Assembly: GCF_916618745.1 (NCBI RefSeq)
Contig: NZ_OU745373.1
Location: forward strand, 62,001-126,000
Direction of reading: 5' to 3'
Length of the DNA stretch: 64,000 nucleotides
Source: Cardiobacterium sp. Marseille-Q4385
GTDB taxonomy: Bacteria > Pseudomonadota > Gammaproteobacteria > Cardiobacteriales > Cardiobacteriaceae
The notes below the pieces were generated by a model. It was not told the DNA's origin and did no database searches. It saw nothing but the letters and a program-made list of their open reading frames with translations. Made by a program: the position numbers and the translations under genes. Numbering within the stretch: position 1 is the stretch's first letter; each line of letters opens with the position of its first letter. Positions 1 through 7,970 of this stretch are shown one piece after another.

Positions 1-208
1 CCAGCAGCCGCCTACTGCCGAAGCCATCACCGCTGCCGCCCTCGCCCAGGCGCACAACGGCGCCATCATCCTGCTGCACCCGTTTTGCCCTGATGCCTGC
101 CGCGCCGAGCGCGAAGCACTGCCGCACATCATCGACGGCCTGCGCGCCCAGGGTTACACCCTGGTTACCGTCAGCACACTACTCACCCCACAATCGGAAA
201 ACCCATGA
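1..208 (+). CDS. Polysaccharide deacetylase family protein, C-terminal part
   Basis: The window opens inside this reading frame; 68 codons are visible. The residues GAIILLHP, then EALPHIIDGLRAQGYTLVTV and STLL, follow the last strand and helix of NodB-type carbohydrate deacetylases, where the usual text is LLHD...ALPxIIxxLxxxGYxFVTVSxL. Such enzymes remove acetyl groups from cell-wall or exopolysaccharide sugars. The Asp usual after LLH is Pro here. The catalytic N-terminal motifs lie outside the window. The TGA stop overlaps the hisA start by two bases, so the two are probably co-transcribed, an unusual neighbour for a his operon. Confidence 0.6.
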   Translation, partial: QQPPTAEAITAAALAQAHNGAIILLHPFCPDACRAEREALPHIIDGLRAQGYTLVTVSTLLTPQSENP

Positions 209-954
209 ATACCACCCCCATCATCCCCGCCCTCGACCTCATCGACGGACAAATCGTCCGCCTCTACCAGGGCGACTACAACCGCCAGACCGACTACGGC
301 GCCGACCCCATCGCCCGCGCCCAACAATACGCCGCCGAAGGTGCCGAACGCCTGCACCTCGTTGACCTCAGCGGCGCGCGCGACCCGGCGGCGCGGCAAA
401 CCGCGCTGATTACCCACCTCATCGCCGCCTGCCCGCTACCGGTACAAATCGGCGGCGGCATCCGCAGCAGCGCCGACATCGACGCCCTGCTGACGGCAGG
501 CGCGGCACGCATCGTCATCGGCTCGCTCGCCGTCAAAGCGCCCGCCACCGTGCAAAACTGGCTCGCGACCTACGGCGGCGACCGCCTCATCCTCGCCCTC
601 GACGTCCACCCCGGCGCTGACGGCCACTACTACGTCGCCCACAACGCCTGGCAGGAGGGCGGCCAGCAAACCCTCTCCGACCTCATCACCGCCTACCAGC
701 CACACGGCCTGCGCCACATCCTCTGCACCGACATCAGCCGCGACGGCACCCTGCAAGGCGCGAACACCGCGCTCTACCGCGAACTGCACACCGCCTACCC
801 AGAGCTCAACATCCAGGCCTCAGGCGGCATCGGCAGCCTCGACCACATCCGCGCCCTCGACGGCAGCGGCGTTAGCGGCATCATCACTGGCCGCGCCCTG
901 CTCGACGGCCGCATCACCCTGAAGGAGGCACTCACATGCTGGCCAAACGCATAA
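205..954 (+). CDS. hisA: HisA, ProFAR isomerase (histidine biosynthesis)
   Basis: Full-length 249-residue (beta/alpha)8 isomerase. It converts ProFAR to PRFAR, the fourth step of cytoplasmic histidine synthesis. The first catalytic Asp is in the N-terminal PALDLIDG motif (about residues 9-16), the second in CTDISRDGT (around 176). Phosphate-binding IGGGIRS and ASGGIGS sit near residues 88 and 211. The ATG is chosen because it couples to the upstream stop and gives the standard N terminus. The end overlaps hisF by 19 bp, as in compact his operons. Confidence 0.96.
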   Translation: MNTTPIIPALDLIDGQIVRLYQGDYNRQTDYGADPIARAQQYAAEGAERLHLVDLSGARDPAARQTALITHLIAACPLPVQIGGGIRSSADIDALLTAGAARIVIGSLAVKAPATVQNWLATYGGDRLILALDVHPGADGHYYVAHNAWQEGGQQTLSDLITAYQPHGLRHILCTDISRDGTLQGANTALYRELHTAYPELNIQASGGIGSLDHIRALDGSGVSGIITGRALLDGRITLKEALTCWPNA

Positions 955-1709
955 TCCCCTGCCTGGACGTCCGCGACGGTCAAGTCGTCAAAGGCGTGCA
1001 ATTCCGCGACCACGAAACCATCGGCGACATCCTGCCGCTGGCCGCGCGCTACGCCGCCGAAGGCGCCGACGAACTCGTCTTCTACGACATCACTGCCTCC
1101 ACCCAGCGCCGCAGCGTTGACAAACACTGGGTGCGCCGCGTCAGCGAAACCCTCGACATCCCCTTCTGCGTCGCCGGTGGCATCGACAGCGTCGCAACCG
1201 CTGCCGCCCTTTTCGCCGACGGCGCCGACAAAATCTCGGTGAACAGCCCGGCGCTGGCGCGACCGGAACTCATCAACGAACTCGCCGAACGCTTCGGCGT
1301 GCAGGCCGTCGTCGTCGGCATCGACAGCTGGCACGACGCAGAAAGCGGCGAATACCGCGTATATCAATACACTGGCGACGCTGCCCACAGCCGCAGCAGC
1401 GGCCGCCTGCTGCTCGACTGGGTCACAGAAGTCCAACAGCGCGGCGCCGGGGAAATCGTCCTCAACATGATGAACCGCGACGGCGTGCGCCAGGGCTACG
1501 ACCTTGACCAACTCAAATACGTGCGCGCCGCCTGCCGCGTGCCGCTCATCGCCTCAGGCGGCGCCGGTGCCAAAGAACACTTCCGCGACGCCTTTTTGGA
1601 CGCCAACGTCGATGGCGTACTCGCCGCCAGCGTCTTCCACAAACGCAGCATCCACATCGGCGAACTGAAAACTTACCTCGCGGTAGAAGGCATCGAAGTG
1701 CGGCACTGA
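936..1709 (+). CDS. hisF: HisF, imidazole glycerol phosphate synthase cyclase subunit
   Basis: 257-residue TIM-barrel subunit that, with HisH, makes imidazole glycerol phosphate and AICAR from PRFAR. Hallmarks are the start MLAKRIIPCLDV with catalytic Asp11, KGVQF, VAGGIDS, the second catalytic Asp in MNRDGVRQGYD, and ASGGAGA in the C-terminal phosphate site. A strong AAGGAGG (922-928) precedes the ATG at 936, inside the hisA 3' end. No hisH lies in the window; the amidotransferase partner must be encoded elsewhere, presumably upstream. Confidence 0.97.
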   Translation: MLAKRIIPCLDVRDGQVVKGVQFRDHETIGDILPLAARYAAEGADELVFYDITASTQRRSVDKHWVRRVSETLDIPFCVAGGIDSVATAAALFADGADKISVNSPALARPELINELAERFGVQAVVVGIDSWHDAESGEYRVYQYTGDAAHSRSSGRLLLDWVTEVQQRGAGEIVLNMMNRDGVRQGYDLDQLKYVRAACRVPLIASGGAGAKEHFRDAFLDANVDGVLAASVFHKRSIHIGELKTYLAVEGIEVRH

Positions 1710-1716
1710 ACGCGTA

Positions 1717-1748
1717 ACTACGCCGCTTGGCGGGCACCCAAGCCCGTA
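1717..1748 (+). repeat. Single copy of the 25-bp intergenic repeat
   Basis: The hisF-hisIE gap holds one copy starting CGCTTGGCGGGCACCCAAG at 1724, matching the first half of the unit that recurs across the window (see 58616-58776). It is inside an apparent operon, so it is presumably transcribed. Confidence 0.6.
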
Positions 1749-1782
1749 GGCCCACCACCAGACACCCAACACCGGAGAACAC

Positions 1783-2427
1783 ATGGAGAAACACATCAAC
1801 TGGGAAAAAATCAACGGCCTGTTACCCGTCATCGTGCAGGACGCCACGCGCGGCACCGTCCTCATGCTCGGCTACATGAACCGCGAAGCCCTCGCCAAAA
1901 CCCAAAACGAAGGCCGCGTTACCTACTACTCGCGCAGCAAACAGCGCCTGTGGACCAAAGGCGAAACCTCAGGCCATTACCTCGCCGTCTGTGCCATGAG
2001 CCTCGACTGCGACAACGACACCCTGCTCATCCTCGCCGAACCGCAGGGCCCAACCTGCCATACCGGCGCGACAAGCTGCTTTCACGCCTACGACCGCGAA
2101 CCACCGCCGGGCTGGCCGTGGTTCGCACAACTGGCGGACGAACTCGCCGCCCGCAAAAACGCCGACCCGGCCACCTCCTACACCGCCCGCCTGCACGCAC
2201 GCGGCCTTACAAAAATCGCGCAAAAAGTCGGCGAAGAAGGCGTGGAAACGGCGCTGGCAGCGGTTGCCGGCGACGATGACGAACTCAGCGGCGAAATCGC
2301 CGACCTGCTCTACCACCTCACCGTACTGCTGCACGCGCGCGGCCTGGACTGGCCGGCTGTCCTCGCCCGCCTGCACGAACGGCACCAGGGCATCGGCCTG
2401 CACCCCGAAGGCGCCAACAAACCCTGA
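1783..2427 (+). CDS. hisI: HisIE, bifunctional phosphoribosyl-AMP cyclohydrolase / phosphoribosyl-ATP pyrophosphatase
   Basis: 214-residue fusion doing steps 2 and 3 of histidine synthesis. The N-terminal HisI domain (about 1-115) has the metal-binding DCDNDTLL cluster and GPTCHTG with its zinc cysteine. The C-terminal HisE domain (about 125-210) has the MazG-like KIAQKVGEEGVETALAA helix and a DLLYHL helix. The fused form is typical of gammaproteobacteria. A GGAG sequence lies about 8 nt before the ATG. The 73-bp gap after hisF contains an intergenic repeat, so this gene may be read through from hisF. Confidence 0.96.
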   Translation: MEKHINWEKINGLLPVIVQDATRGTVLMLGYMNREALAKTQNEGRVTYYSRSKQRLWTKGETSGHYLAVCAMSLDCDNDTLLILAEPQGPTCHTGATSCFHAYDREPPPGWPWFAQLADELAARKNADPATSYTARLHARGLTKIAQKVGEEGVETALAAVAGDDDELSGEIADLLYHLTVLLHARGLDWPAVLARLHERHQGIGLHPEGANKP

Positions 2428-2431
2428 GCCG

Positions 2432-2506
2432 CTAGGCGGCGTGGTTGCTAGGCTCGTCAGATGGCGTCGTTGCTAGCTTCGTCAGCCGGCGTCATTACTG
2501 GCCTGC
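2432..2506 (+). repeat. Three degenerate 25-bp repeat units in tandem
   Basis: Between hisIE and the convergent LRR gene, three 25-bp units start at 2432, 2457 and 2482. Each follows the pattern (Y)(T/C)AGnnGGCGT-GTTGCTAG-CTCG. They are a diverged form of the CAAGCGG...ACTGGGCTCG unit seen elsewhere. No convincing terminator is visible in this 167-bp gap. Confidence 0.6.
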
Positions 2507-2594
2507 TGAGTGGGGGATTTTTGTCGTGCACGAAGCTATTCAACTATAGAAGGTGTCTTTTTCGCCAGCGCCCATTGGTATTGTCCGTTATCGG

Positions 2595-4769
2595 TCAGCG
2601 GCAATTCTGCTGAAAGGCACAGAAGAGAATTACATTGCCATTATTGTCCAAATGTAAAAATTCATCATCCAGATATATTGTTAATTTTCTATTGCGCGCA
2701 CAGTAAATACGCTTGATGATAGCAGACTGTGTGGTGAGTAGATTTTTGCTCAAATGCAGTCTTTGTAGATTGCCAAGTTGGCTGATCTCTATGGGCAGCG
2801 TGGTGAGTTGATTGCCTTTTAAATACAGCTCTTGCAGATTGCTGAGTTGGCAAATTTCTGCTGGCAGGACGGCAAGCTGATTACGGCTTAAATCCAGTTT
2901 TTGCAGATTTCTGAGTTGGAATAGTTCCGCAGGTAGGATAGTGAGTTGATTGCCACTTAAATTCAGTTCTTGCAAGTTGCCAAGTTGAGAAATTTTCGCA
3001 GGCAGGATAGTGAGTTGATTGCTGCTTAATTTCAGTGCTTGCAAGTTGTCGAGTTGGCAAATTTCCGCAGGAAGGATGGAGAGTTGATTACTGCTTAAGT
3101 CCAGCTCTTGCAGATTGCTTAGTTGGTTGATAGCTGCCGGCAAAGTGGTGAGTTGATTGCTGTTTACGCTTAGTTTTTGTAGATTGCCGAGTTGACAGAT
3201 GGCGGCAGGCAGTACAGTGAATGGGTTATCCCTTAAATTTAATATCAAGAGGTTGCTGAGTTGACTGATAGCGACAGGCAGAGTAGAGAGTCTATTTCTC
3301 TCTAAATCCAGCGTTTGTAAATTGCCCAGTTGGCCAATTTCCGGCGGCAGGGTGGTGAGTTGATTGTCCTCTAAATTTAGGGCTTGCAAATTGCCGAGTT
3401 GACCAATTTCCGGCGGCAGGGTGGTGAGTTGATTGCCATCTAAATCCAGTGTTTGCAAATTGTTAAGTTGACCGACTTCCGACGACAGGGTGGTGAGTTT
3501 ATTCCACCTTAAATCTAGTTCTTGCAAATTACTAAGTCGGCCAATTTCTGCGGGTAGGGCAGTGAGTTGATTACTCCATAAAGTCAGGGTTTGCAGGTTG
3601 CCGAGTTGGTAAAATTCTGCTGGCAGGGTGGTGAGTTGATTGTGCCATAAATCCAGTGTTTGCAGGTTGCCGAGTTGACAAATTTCTACCTGCAAGGTGG
3701 TGAGTCTATTTTCGCTTAGGTCCAACTCTACTAAGTTACCTAGTTGGCTAATTTGTGTCGGCAAACCAGTTAATTTATTGTTCGATAAATTCAGTATTTG
3801 CAGACTGCCAAGTTGACAAATTTCTGTCGGTAGGACAGTAAGCCTATTGTCTCTTAAATCCAATTCTACTAAGTTGCCGAGTTGGCCGATTTCTACCGGC
3901 AGAGCGGTGAGTTTATTGTGCCATAAGGTCAGTGCTCGAAGATTGCTAAGTTGACCAATTGCCGCAGGCAGAGTAGAGAGTTTATTCCACGCCAAATTCA
4001 GTTGTTGTAGATGGTCGAATTGGCTGACTGTTGCGGATAGGACAGAGAGCTTGTCTATCTTAAGAGATTTTAGCCTGGGCAGGCGAGAAGCAAGGTCAGT
4101 GATTTCTATAAATAAACCACCATCTATAGAGATCTCTTGCAGGTTATCGAGCTGGCTGATTGTTGTAGGTAGGGTAGTGATTTCATTACGCCTTAAATCC
4201 AGTGTTTGCAGATTGCCAAGTTGGCCGATTTCTACTGGTAGGGCGGTGAGTTGATTACGCCATAGAGTCAGAGTTTGCAGGTTGCCGAGTTGGCCAATCT
4301 CTGCAGGCAGGACGGTAAGCGGATTGTCGCTTAAATTCAGTTCTTGTAGCTTGCTGAGTCGACCGATGGCTGCGGGTAGGGTGGCGAGGTGATTGCTGCT
4401 CAAATTCAGTTTTTGCAGTTTGCCAAGTTGGCCGATTGCTACTGGTAGGACGGTGAGTTGATTACGCCATAAAGTCAGTGTTTGCAGGTTGCCGAGTAGG
4501 CCAATCTCTGCAGGCAGGACGGTAAGCGGATTGTCGCCTAAATCCAGTTCTTGCAGCTGGCTGAGTCGGCCGATGGCTACGGGTAGGGTGGTGAGTCCTT
4601 TCCCCATTAATTTCAGTTCTGTGATTGCCCGCAAGTTCGCTTTATCCCTAGGCAATGCTTCTTTCGGTATTTCAAATTCATCCGCCCAAGCGCAGAGGTG
4701 CTCAAGCCAAGCGTCATCGGTGAGGCCCTGGGGACGAGCTTTGGGTTGTTTGTGGTCGTTGTTGGTCAT
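2595..4769 (-). CDS. Leucine-rich repeat protein, about 28 repeats
   Basis: 724-residue protein built almost wholly of 23-residue LRRs of pattern LQxLxLxxNxLTxLPaeIxqLxN, about 28 copies from residue ~50 to ~690; two copies in the first third (around 225-265) are degenerate. The N terminus carries a short Trp-rich segment (WLEHLCAWADEFEIP) also seen in front of other proteobacterial LRR proteins. No signal peptide or membrane segment is visible, so export is not evident. LRR solenoids bind proteins; the partner is unknown. The ATG at 4769 is preferred to an in-frame TTG at 4823 because the extra 18 residues look non-coding. GC is well below the neighbours. Downstream are his genes on the other strand. 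Confidence 0.9.
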   Translation of the reverse strand: MTNNDHKQPKARPQGLTDDAWLEHLCAWADEFEIPKEALPRDKANLRAITELKLMGKGLTTLPVAIGRLSQLQELDLGDNPLTVLPAEIGLLGNLQTLTLWRNQLTVLPVAIGQLGKLQKLNLSSNHLATLPAAIGRLSKLQELNLSDNPLTVLPAEIGQLGNLQTLTLWRNQLTALPVEIGQLGNLQTLDLRRNEITTLPTTISQLDNLQEISIDGGLFIEITDLASRLPRLKSLKIDKLSVLSATVSQFDHLQQLNLAWNKLSTLPAAIGQLSNLRALTLWHNKLTALPVEIGQLGNLVELDLRDNRLTVLPTEICQLGSLQILNLSNNKLTGLPTQISQLGNLVELDLSENRLTTLQVEICQLGNLQTLDLWHNQLTTLPAEFYQLGNLQTLTLWSNQLTALPAEIGRLSNLQELDLRWNKLTTLSSEVGQLNNLQTLDLDGNQLTTLPPEIGQLGNLQALNLEDNQLTTLPPEIGQLGNLQTLDLERNRLSTLPVAISQLSNLLILNLRDNPFTVLPAAICQLGNLQKLSVNSNQLTTLPAAINQLSNLQELDLSSNQLSILPAEICQLDNLQALKLSSNQLTILPAKISQLGNLQELNLSGNQLTILPAELFQLRNLQKLDLSRNQLAVLPAEICQLSNLQELYLKGNQLTTLPIEISQLGNLQRLHLSKNLLTTQSAIIKRIYCARNRKLTIYLDDEFLHLDNNGNVILFCAFQQNCR

Positions 4770-4970
4770 GGCAGAGGTGTGGCGATGGGAGATGGGGGAG
4801 ATTGTAGTCGCTTTCCTGGGCAAGGCGTACGGCCACTTTGGGATTGGTCTTTAGGAAAGGGCTTTTGCAAAGGGGCCGTATGTGTCTGTGATCTTTGCTT
4901 GGGGGAAGCTTGTCAGTGGTATTTTGTGCTCCCGCTGTTTGTTCTGCCTAGCGGGGGTAGGACAAACCGC

Positions 4971-5004
4971 CAGGCGGCGTGGTTACTGGGCTCGTTAGGC
5001 GGCA
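4971..5004 (-). repeat. 25-bp repeat, one full and one partial unit
   Basis: A unit starts at 4971 (CAGGCGGCGTGGTTACTGGG) and the next begins at 4996, exactly 25 bp on. They lie in the 348-bp gap between the LRR gene and the small membrane protein. Apart from this and the terminator at 5016-5037 nothing else is recognised in that gap. Confidence 0.6.
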
Positions 5005-5007
5005 CAA

Positions 5008-5037
5008 ACAAAAAACAGGGCGGTTTTAACCGCCCTG
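5008..5037 (-). terminator. Rho-independent terminator of the 5118-5504 gene
   Basis: Stem CAGGGCGGTT...AACCGCCCTG (5016-5037), followed on the minus strand by a T-rich tract (complement of 5008-5015). It lies 80 bp past the stop of the membrane-protein gene, in the right orientation. Confidence 0.75.
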
Positions 5038-5117
5038 CCCTGCTGCATTCCTGCCGCTTACTCTTTTCATTAAAGTCACCTCTGCAACTTCCAATTTAAC
5101 GCACTGCAGATTATTTC

Positions 5118-5504
5118 TTATTTTACATACTGCATCTGAAATGCCGTTATCCAAAAACATATTCCGGCTATAAGTGAAAGCGGAGCCATAACATATTTTT
5201 CTTTCCTGCTTTTTGAAAGCATGTTCATAATAGTATTCAAAGATAGGTAAGCGGCAAAAAAGAAACAAATATATTTAGTAACCTTAAAAGATAACCACAA
5301 GGGAATAAAACCTCCGGCTTGCAGAATAATTATTATTGCAAAAATTTGGATAGCCACCGAAATAACGGCTATAACTCTAAATTTCTTAGGTAAGATTTTA
5401 TGTTGCCCACCCATTGTAAATTCACCCAAAGGCAAACCGCAAGCAACAAGAACTGTCATAATTGCGATAACTCCAAATAATACTGCACCTAATATTGAAA
5501 ACAT
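5118..5504 (-). CDS. Small four-helix membrane protein, low GC
   Basis: 128 residues with four hydrophobic segments (about 3-23, 45-65, 72-92, 108-124). Between the first two lies GEFTMGGQHKILPKKFR, which resembles a motif in short uncharacterised membrane proteins of Firmicutes; that likeness is from memory and untested. GC is strikingly low for this window, suggesting transfer. The start overlaps the end of the decayed gene upstream, as in a translationally coupled pair. No function is assigned. Confidence 0.75.
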   Translation of the reverse strand: MFSILGAVLFGVIAIMTVLVACGLPLGEFTMGGQHKILPKKFRVIAVISVAIQIFAIIIILQAGGFIPLWLSFKVTKYICFFFAAYLSLNTIMNMLSKSRKEKYVMAPLSLIAGICFWITAFQMQYVK

Positions 5505-5765
5505 AAATCAATATTCCCCCTTCGCGAAACACAAGAAACTTCAGTTACAAATTCTAATTTACCATTCTCTATCTTCTGCAAAAGCCTCCCACCAAAATGA
5601 TGGAAGGATTCATAAACTTTTTACCTAAATTCAACAACTACCTTTGGAACCTACTCTTTCAGCTTTTTAGTATCAAAATAGTATCTCTCAAGCGTTTTTT
5701 GTTCCCACAAGTCGCTAATACTCACTATTTTTAACGGCTTTATAACGGTAACAACTTTGCTTCCG
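5489..5765 (-). pseudogene. Decayed gene fragment with two in-frame stops
   Basis: One minus-strand frame reads as plausible protein across the whole gap: VVTVIKPLKIVSISDLWEQK then TLERYYFDTKKLKE, stop (5651-5653), VPKVVVEFR, stop (5621-5623), KVYESFHHFGGRLLQKIENG, KLEFVTEVSCVSRRGNIDL, ending at 5489. The frame stays open except for the two stops, has low-GC codons like its neighbour, and its stop overlaps the next start by 16 bp. The 5' part is missing; the guaA 3' end lies there instead. Family unknown. Confidence 0.55.
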
Positions 5766-7340
5766 TCATTCCCACTCAATCGTCGCCGGCGGTTTGCCGC
5801 TCACGTCATAGACCACGCGGTTGATGCCGCGCACTTCGTTGATGATGCGGTTCGATACTTTGCCGAGCAGCGCATAGGGCAATTCCGCCCAGTGCGCGGT
5901 CATGAAATCGCTGGTGATGACGGCGCGCAGCGCCACGACGTAATCGTAGGTGCGGCCATCGCCCATTACCCCCACCGATTTCACCGGCAGGAAGACGGCA
6001 AAGGCCTGGCTGGTGAGGTCGTACCACGAGGTGCCGTGTTCGTCCGCCGTCGCGCGCAGTTCTTCGATGAAGATGGCATCCGCCTGGCGCAGCAGGTCGG
6101 CATATTCCCGCTTCACTTCGCCGAGGATGCGCACACCGAGGCCGGGGCCGGGGAAGGGGTGGCGATAGACCATTTCGCGCGGCAGGCCGAGAGCGACACC
6201 GAGTTCGCGCACTTCGTCCTTAAAGAGGTCGCGCAGCGGTTCGAGCAGGCGCAGGTTCAGCGTTTCCGGCAGGCCGCCGACGTTATGGTGGCTCTTGATG
6301 GCGTGGGCTTTTTTCGTCTTCGCACCCGCGCTTTCGATTACATCCGGGTAAATCGTGCCTTGCGCCAGCCAGCGCGCGTTCTGCCGCTTGCCTGCCTCGC
6401 GCTGGAAGACTTCGACAAATTCCGCGCCGATAATTTTCCGCTTCTGCTCCGGATCGGTCACGCCCGCCAGTTTTGCCATGAAATCCGCCGAGGCATCGAC
6501 GTGGATGACGTTCACGCCGAGGTTGCGCGCGAACATGTCCATCACCGCTTCCGCCTCGCCGAGACGCAGCAGGCCGTGGTCAACAAAAACGCAGGTGAGC
6601 TGGTCGCCGATGGCGCGGTGGATCAGGGCGGCGGCAACCGAGGAATCCACACCGCCGGACAGGCCGAGGATAACTTCGTCGCTGCCGACCTGGGCGCGGA
6701 TATTGGCAACGGCTTCGTCGATGTAGTTCGGCATCGTCCAGCTGGGGCGCGCGCCGCAGATGTCGAGGACGAAGCGGTCCAGCAGCGCCCGCCCCTGTTT
6801 GGTGTGGGTTACTTCGGGGTGGAACTGGATACCGTAGAAGCGTTTGGCGGCATGTTCCATCATCGCAATCGGGCAGGACGGCGTGTCGCCGATGACGACG
6901 AAGCCATCGGGCAGTTTGCTCACCTTATCGCCGTGGCTCATCCACACGTCCAGCGTGTGCGGCGCGCCGTCAAAAATGCCGCTGGTCAGCTCGCTATCAA
7001 CCGTTTTCACCTGCGCATAGCCAAACTCGCGCTGGTTGCCGGGCTGCACCGCGCCGCCCAAATGATGCGCCATGAACTGCATGCCGTAGCAGATACCAAG
7101 CACGGGCACGCCCAAGGCAAAAATGCCGGTATCGGCCTGATAGTCGGAGTCATAAACGGAATTGGGGCCGCCGGAGAGGATGATGCCTTTCGGATTGAAG
7201 GCTTTGATATCGGCCAGCGGCATATCGTAGGGGTGCAATTCGCAATAGACATGCGCCTCGCGTACGCGGCGGGCGATCAGTTGCGTGACTTGCGAGCCGA
7301 AATCGAGGATAAGGATTTTGTCGGAGTGGGGGGAGGTCAT
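5766..7340 (-). CDS. guaA: GuaA, glutamine-hydrolysing GMP synthase
   Basis: 524-residue enzyme that aminates XMP to GMP, the last step of guanine nucleotide synthesis. The class I amidotransferase domain (1-~205) has the nucleophile Cys84 in GICYGMQ and the His/Glu pair in FHPEV. The ATP-pyrophosphatase domain follows, with P-loop LSGGVDSS near 235. The C-terminal dimerisation domain ends in the usual IEWE. Length is normal. It is last in a close-packed minus-strand run of seven genes; the gap to the small gene upstream is only 26 bp. Confidence 0.98.
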   Translation of the reverse strand: MTSPHSDKILILDFGSQVTQLIARRVREAHVYCELHPYDMPLADIKAFNPKGIILSGGPNSVYDSDYQADTGIFALGVPVLGICYGMQFMAHHLGGAVQPGNQREFGYAQVKTVDSELTSGIFDGAPHTLDVWMSHGDKVSKLPDGFVVIGDTPSCPIAMMEHAAKRFYGIQFHPEVTHTKQGRALLDRFVLDICGARPSWTMPNYIDEAVANIRAQVGSDEVILGLSGGVDSSVAAALIHRAIGDQLTCVFVDHGLLRLGEAEAVMDMFARNLGVNVIHVDASADFMAKLAGVTDPEQKRKIIGAEFVEVFQREAGKRQNARWLAQGTIYPDVIESAGAKTKKAHAIKSHHNVGGLPETLNLRLLEPLRDLFKDEVRELGVALGLPREMVYRHPFPGPGLGVRILGEVKREYADLLRQADAIFIEELRATADEHGTSWYDLTSQAFAVFLPVKSVGVMGDGRTYDYVVALRAVITSDFMTAHWAELPYALLGKVSNRIINEVRGINRVVYDVSGKPPATIEWE

Positions 7341-7366
7341 GGGTTTACTCTATATAAGGATATTTA

Positions 7367-7567
7367 TCAGCAATGCATGGTGGCAGCACTTGCCCTGCGC
7401 CGCATTAATTCCGCTTCAACCTGCGCCATCGCTTCATCATGCGCTATCGCCGGGCGCGGATCATGAAGCGAACGGGTGACTTTTTCGCGGAACCATTGCT
7501 CGTAAGCAGCGTCTGTCGCGGTTTGTGCGGCGAGCCCGTTTTTCAGGGTATCGGTAATGTCATTCAT
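7367..7567 (-). CDS. Stability-determinant type antitoxin, apparently orphan
   Basis: 66 residues. The centre, YEQWFREKVTRSLHDPRPAI then AHDEAMAQVEAELMRRR, closely follows the short 'stability determinant' antitoxins of type II systems (YDxWFRxKVxxSLDDPRPxIPHDEVMA), usually paired with a ParE/RelE toxin. Here the next gene is guaA and the upstream gene is YjbR-like, so no toxin is adjacent. The ATG at 7567 is chosen for its AGGAAAG Shine-Dalgarno; a longer frame exists but lacks support. It may now act only as a DNA-binding leftover. Confidence 0.7.
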   Translation of the reverse strand: MNDITDTLKNGLAAQTATDAAYEQWFREKVTRSLHDPRPAIAHDEAMAQVEAELMRRRASAATMHC

Positions 7568-7580
7568 GATGCTTTCCTGG

Positions 7581-7970
7581 TCATAAAAAGTCGTTCGGGG
7601 GCGAGGCACGGCGCATTTTAGCGCGGGTCAGGTCATAACTGTCTGCCAGCAAATCCAGCAACGTGGCATCAGGCAGCATGTCGAGACGCAGGCTGACCCA
7701 GTGTTCCTTGTTCATGTGATAGGCGGGCAGAACGCCGTCCATGCCGCGCAGCAGGCTGTTCTCCTCGGCGCGGATTTTGACATTGAGGATGGCAACTTCA
7801 TCTTCCGTCGCAAGGCCGAGTTTGCGCCCCGGCGGGTTCATCAGCACGGCAAACCATTTGCGGTTGCCCGCATGGCGGAAAACCGCATATTGCGGATAGC
7901 GCCGCCACGGGTATTCCGCCGCCACGCCGTAACGCCCGGCAATTTCTTCCAATAACTCAGCGCGATGCAT
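7581..7970 (-). CDS. MmcQ/YjbR family protein
   Basis: 129 residues. The sequence has family hallmarks: PWRRYPQYAVFRHAGNRKWF, AVLMNPPGRKLGL, a central VAILNVKIRAEENSLLRGMD, and YHMNKEHWVSLRLD with DLLADSYDLTRAK at the end. The family has a CyaY-like fold and is often described as DNA-binding, though its role is not firmly known. The start overlaps the end of the upstream membrane-protein gene by 14 bp. Confidence 0.88.
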   Translation of the reverse strand: MHRAELLEEIAGRYGVAAEYPWRRYPQYAVFRHAGNRKWFAVLMNPPGRKLGLATEDEVAILNVKIRAEENSLLRGMDGVLPAYHMNKEHWVSLRLDMLPDATLLDLLADSYDLTRAKMRRASPPNDFL

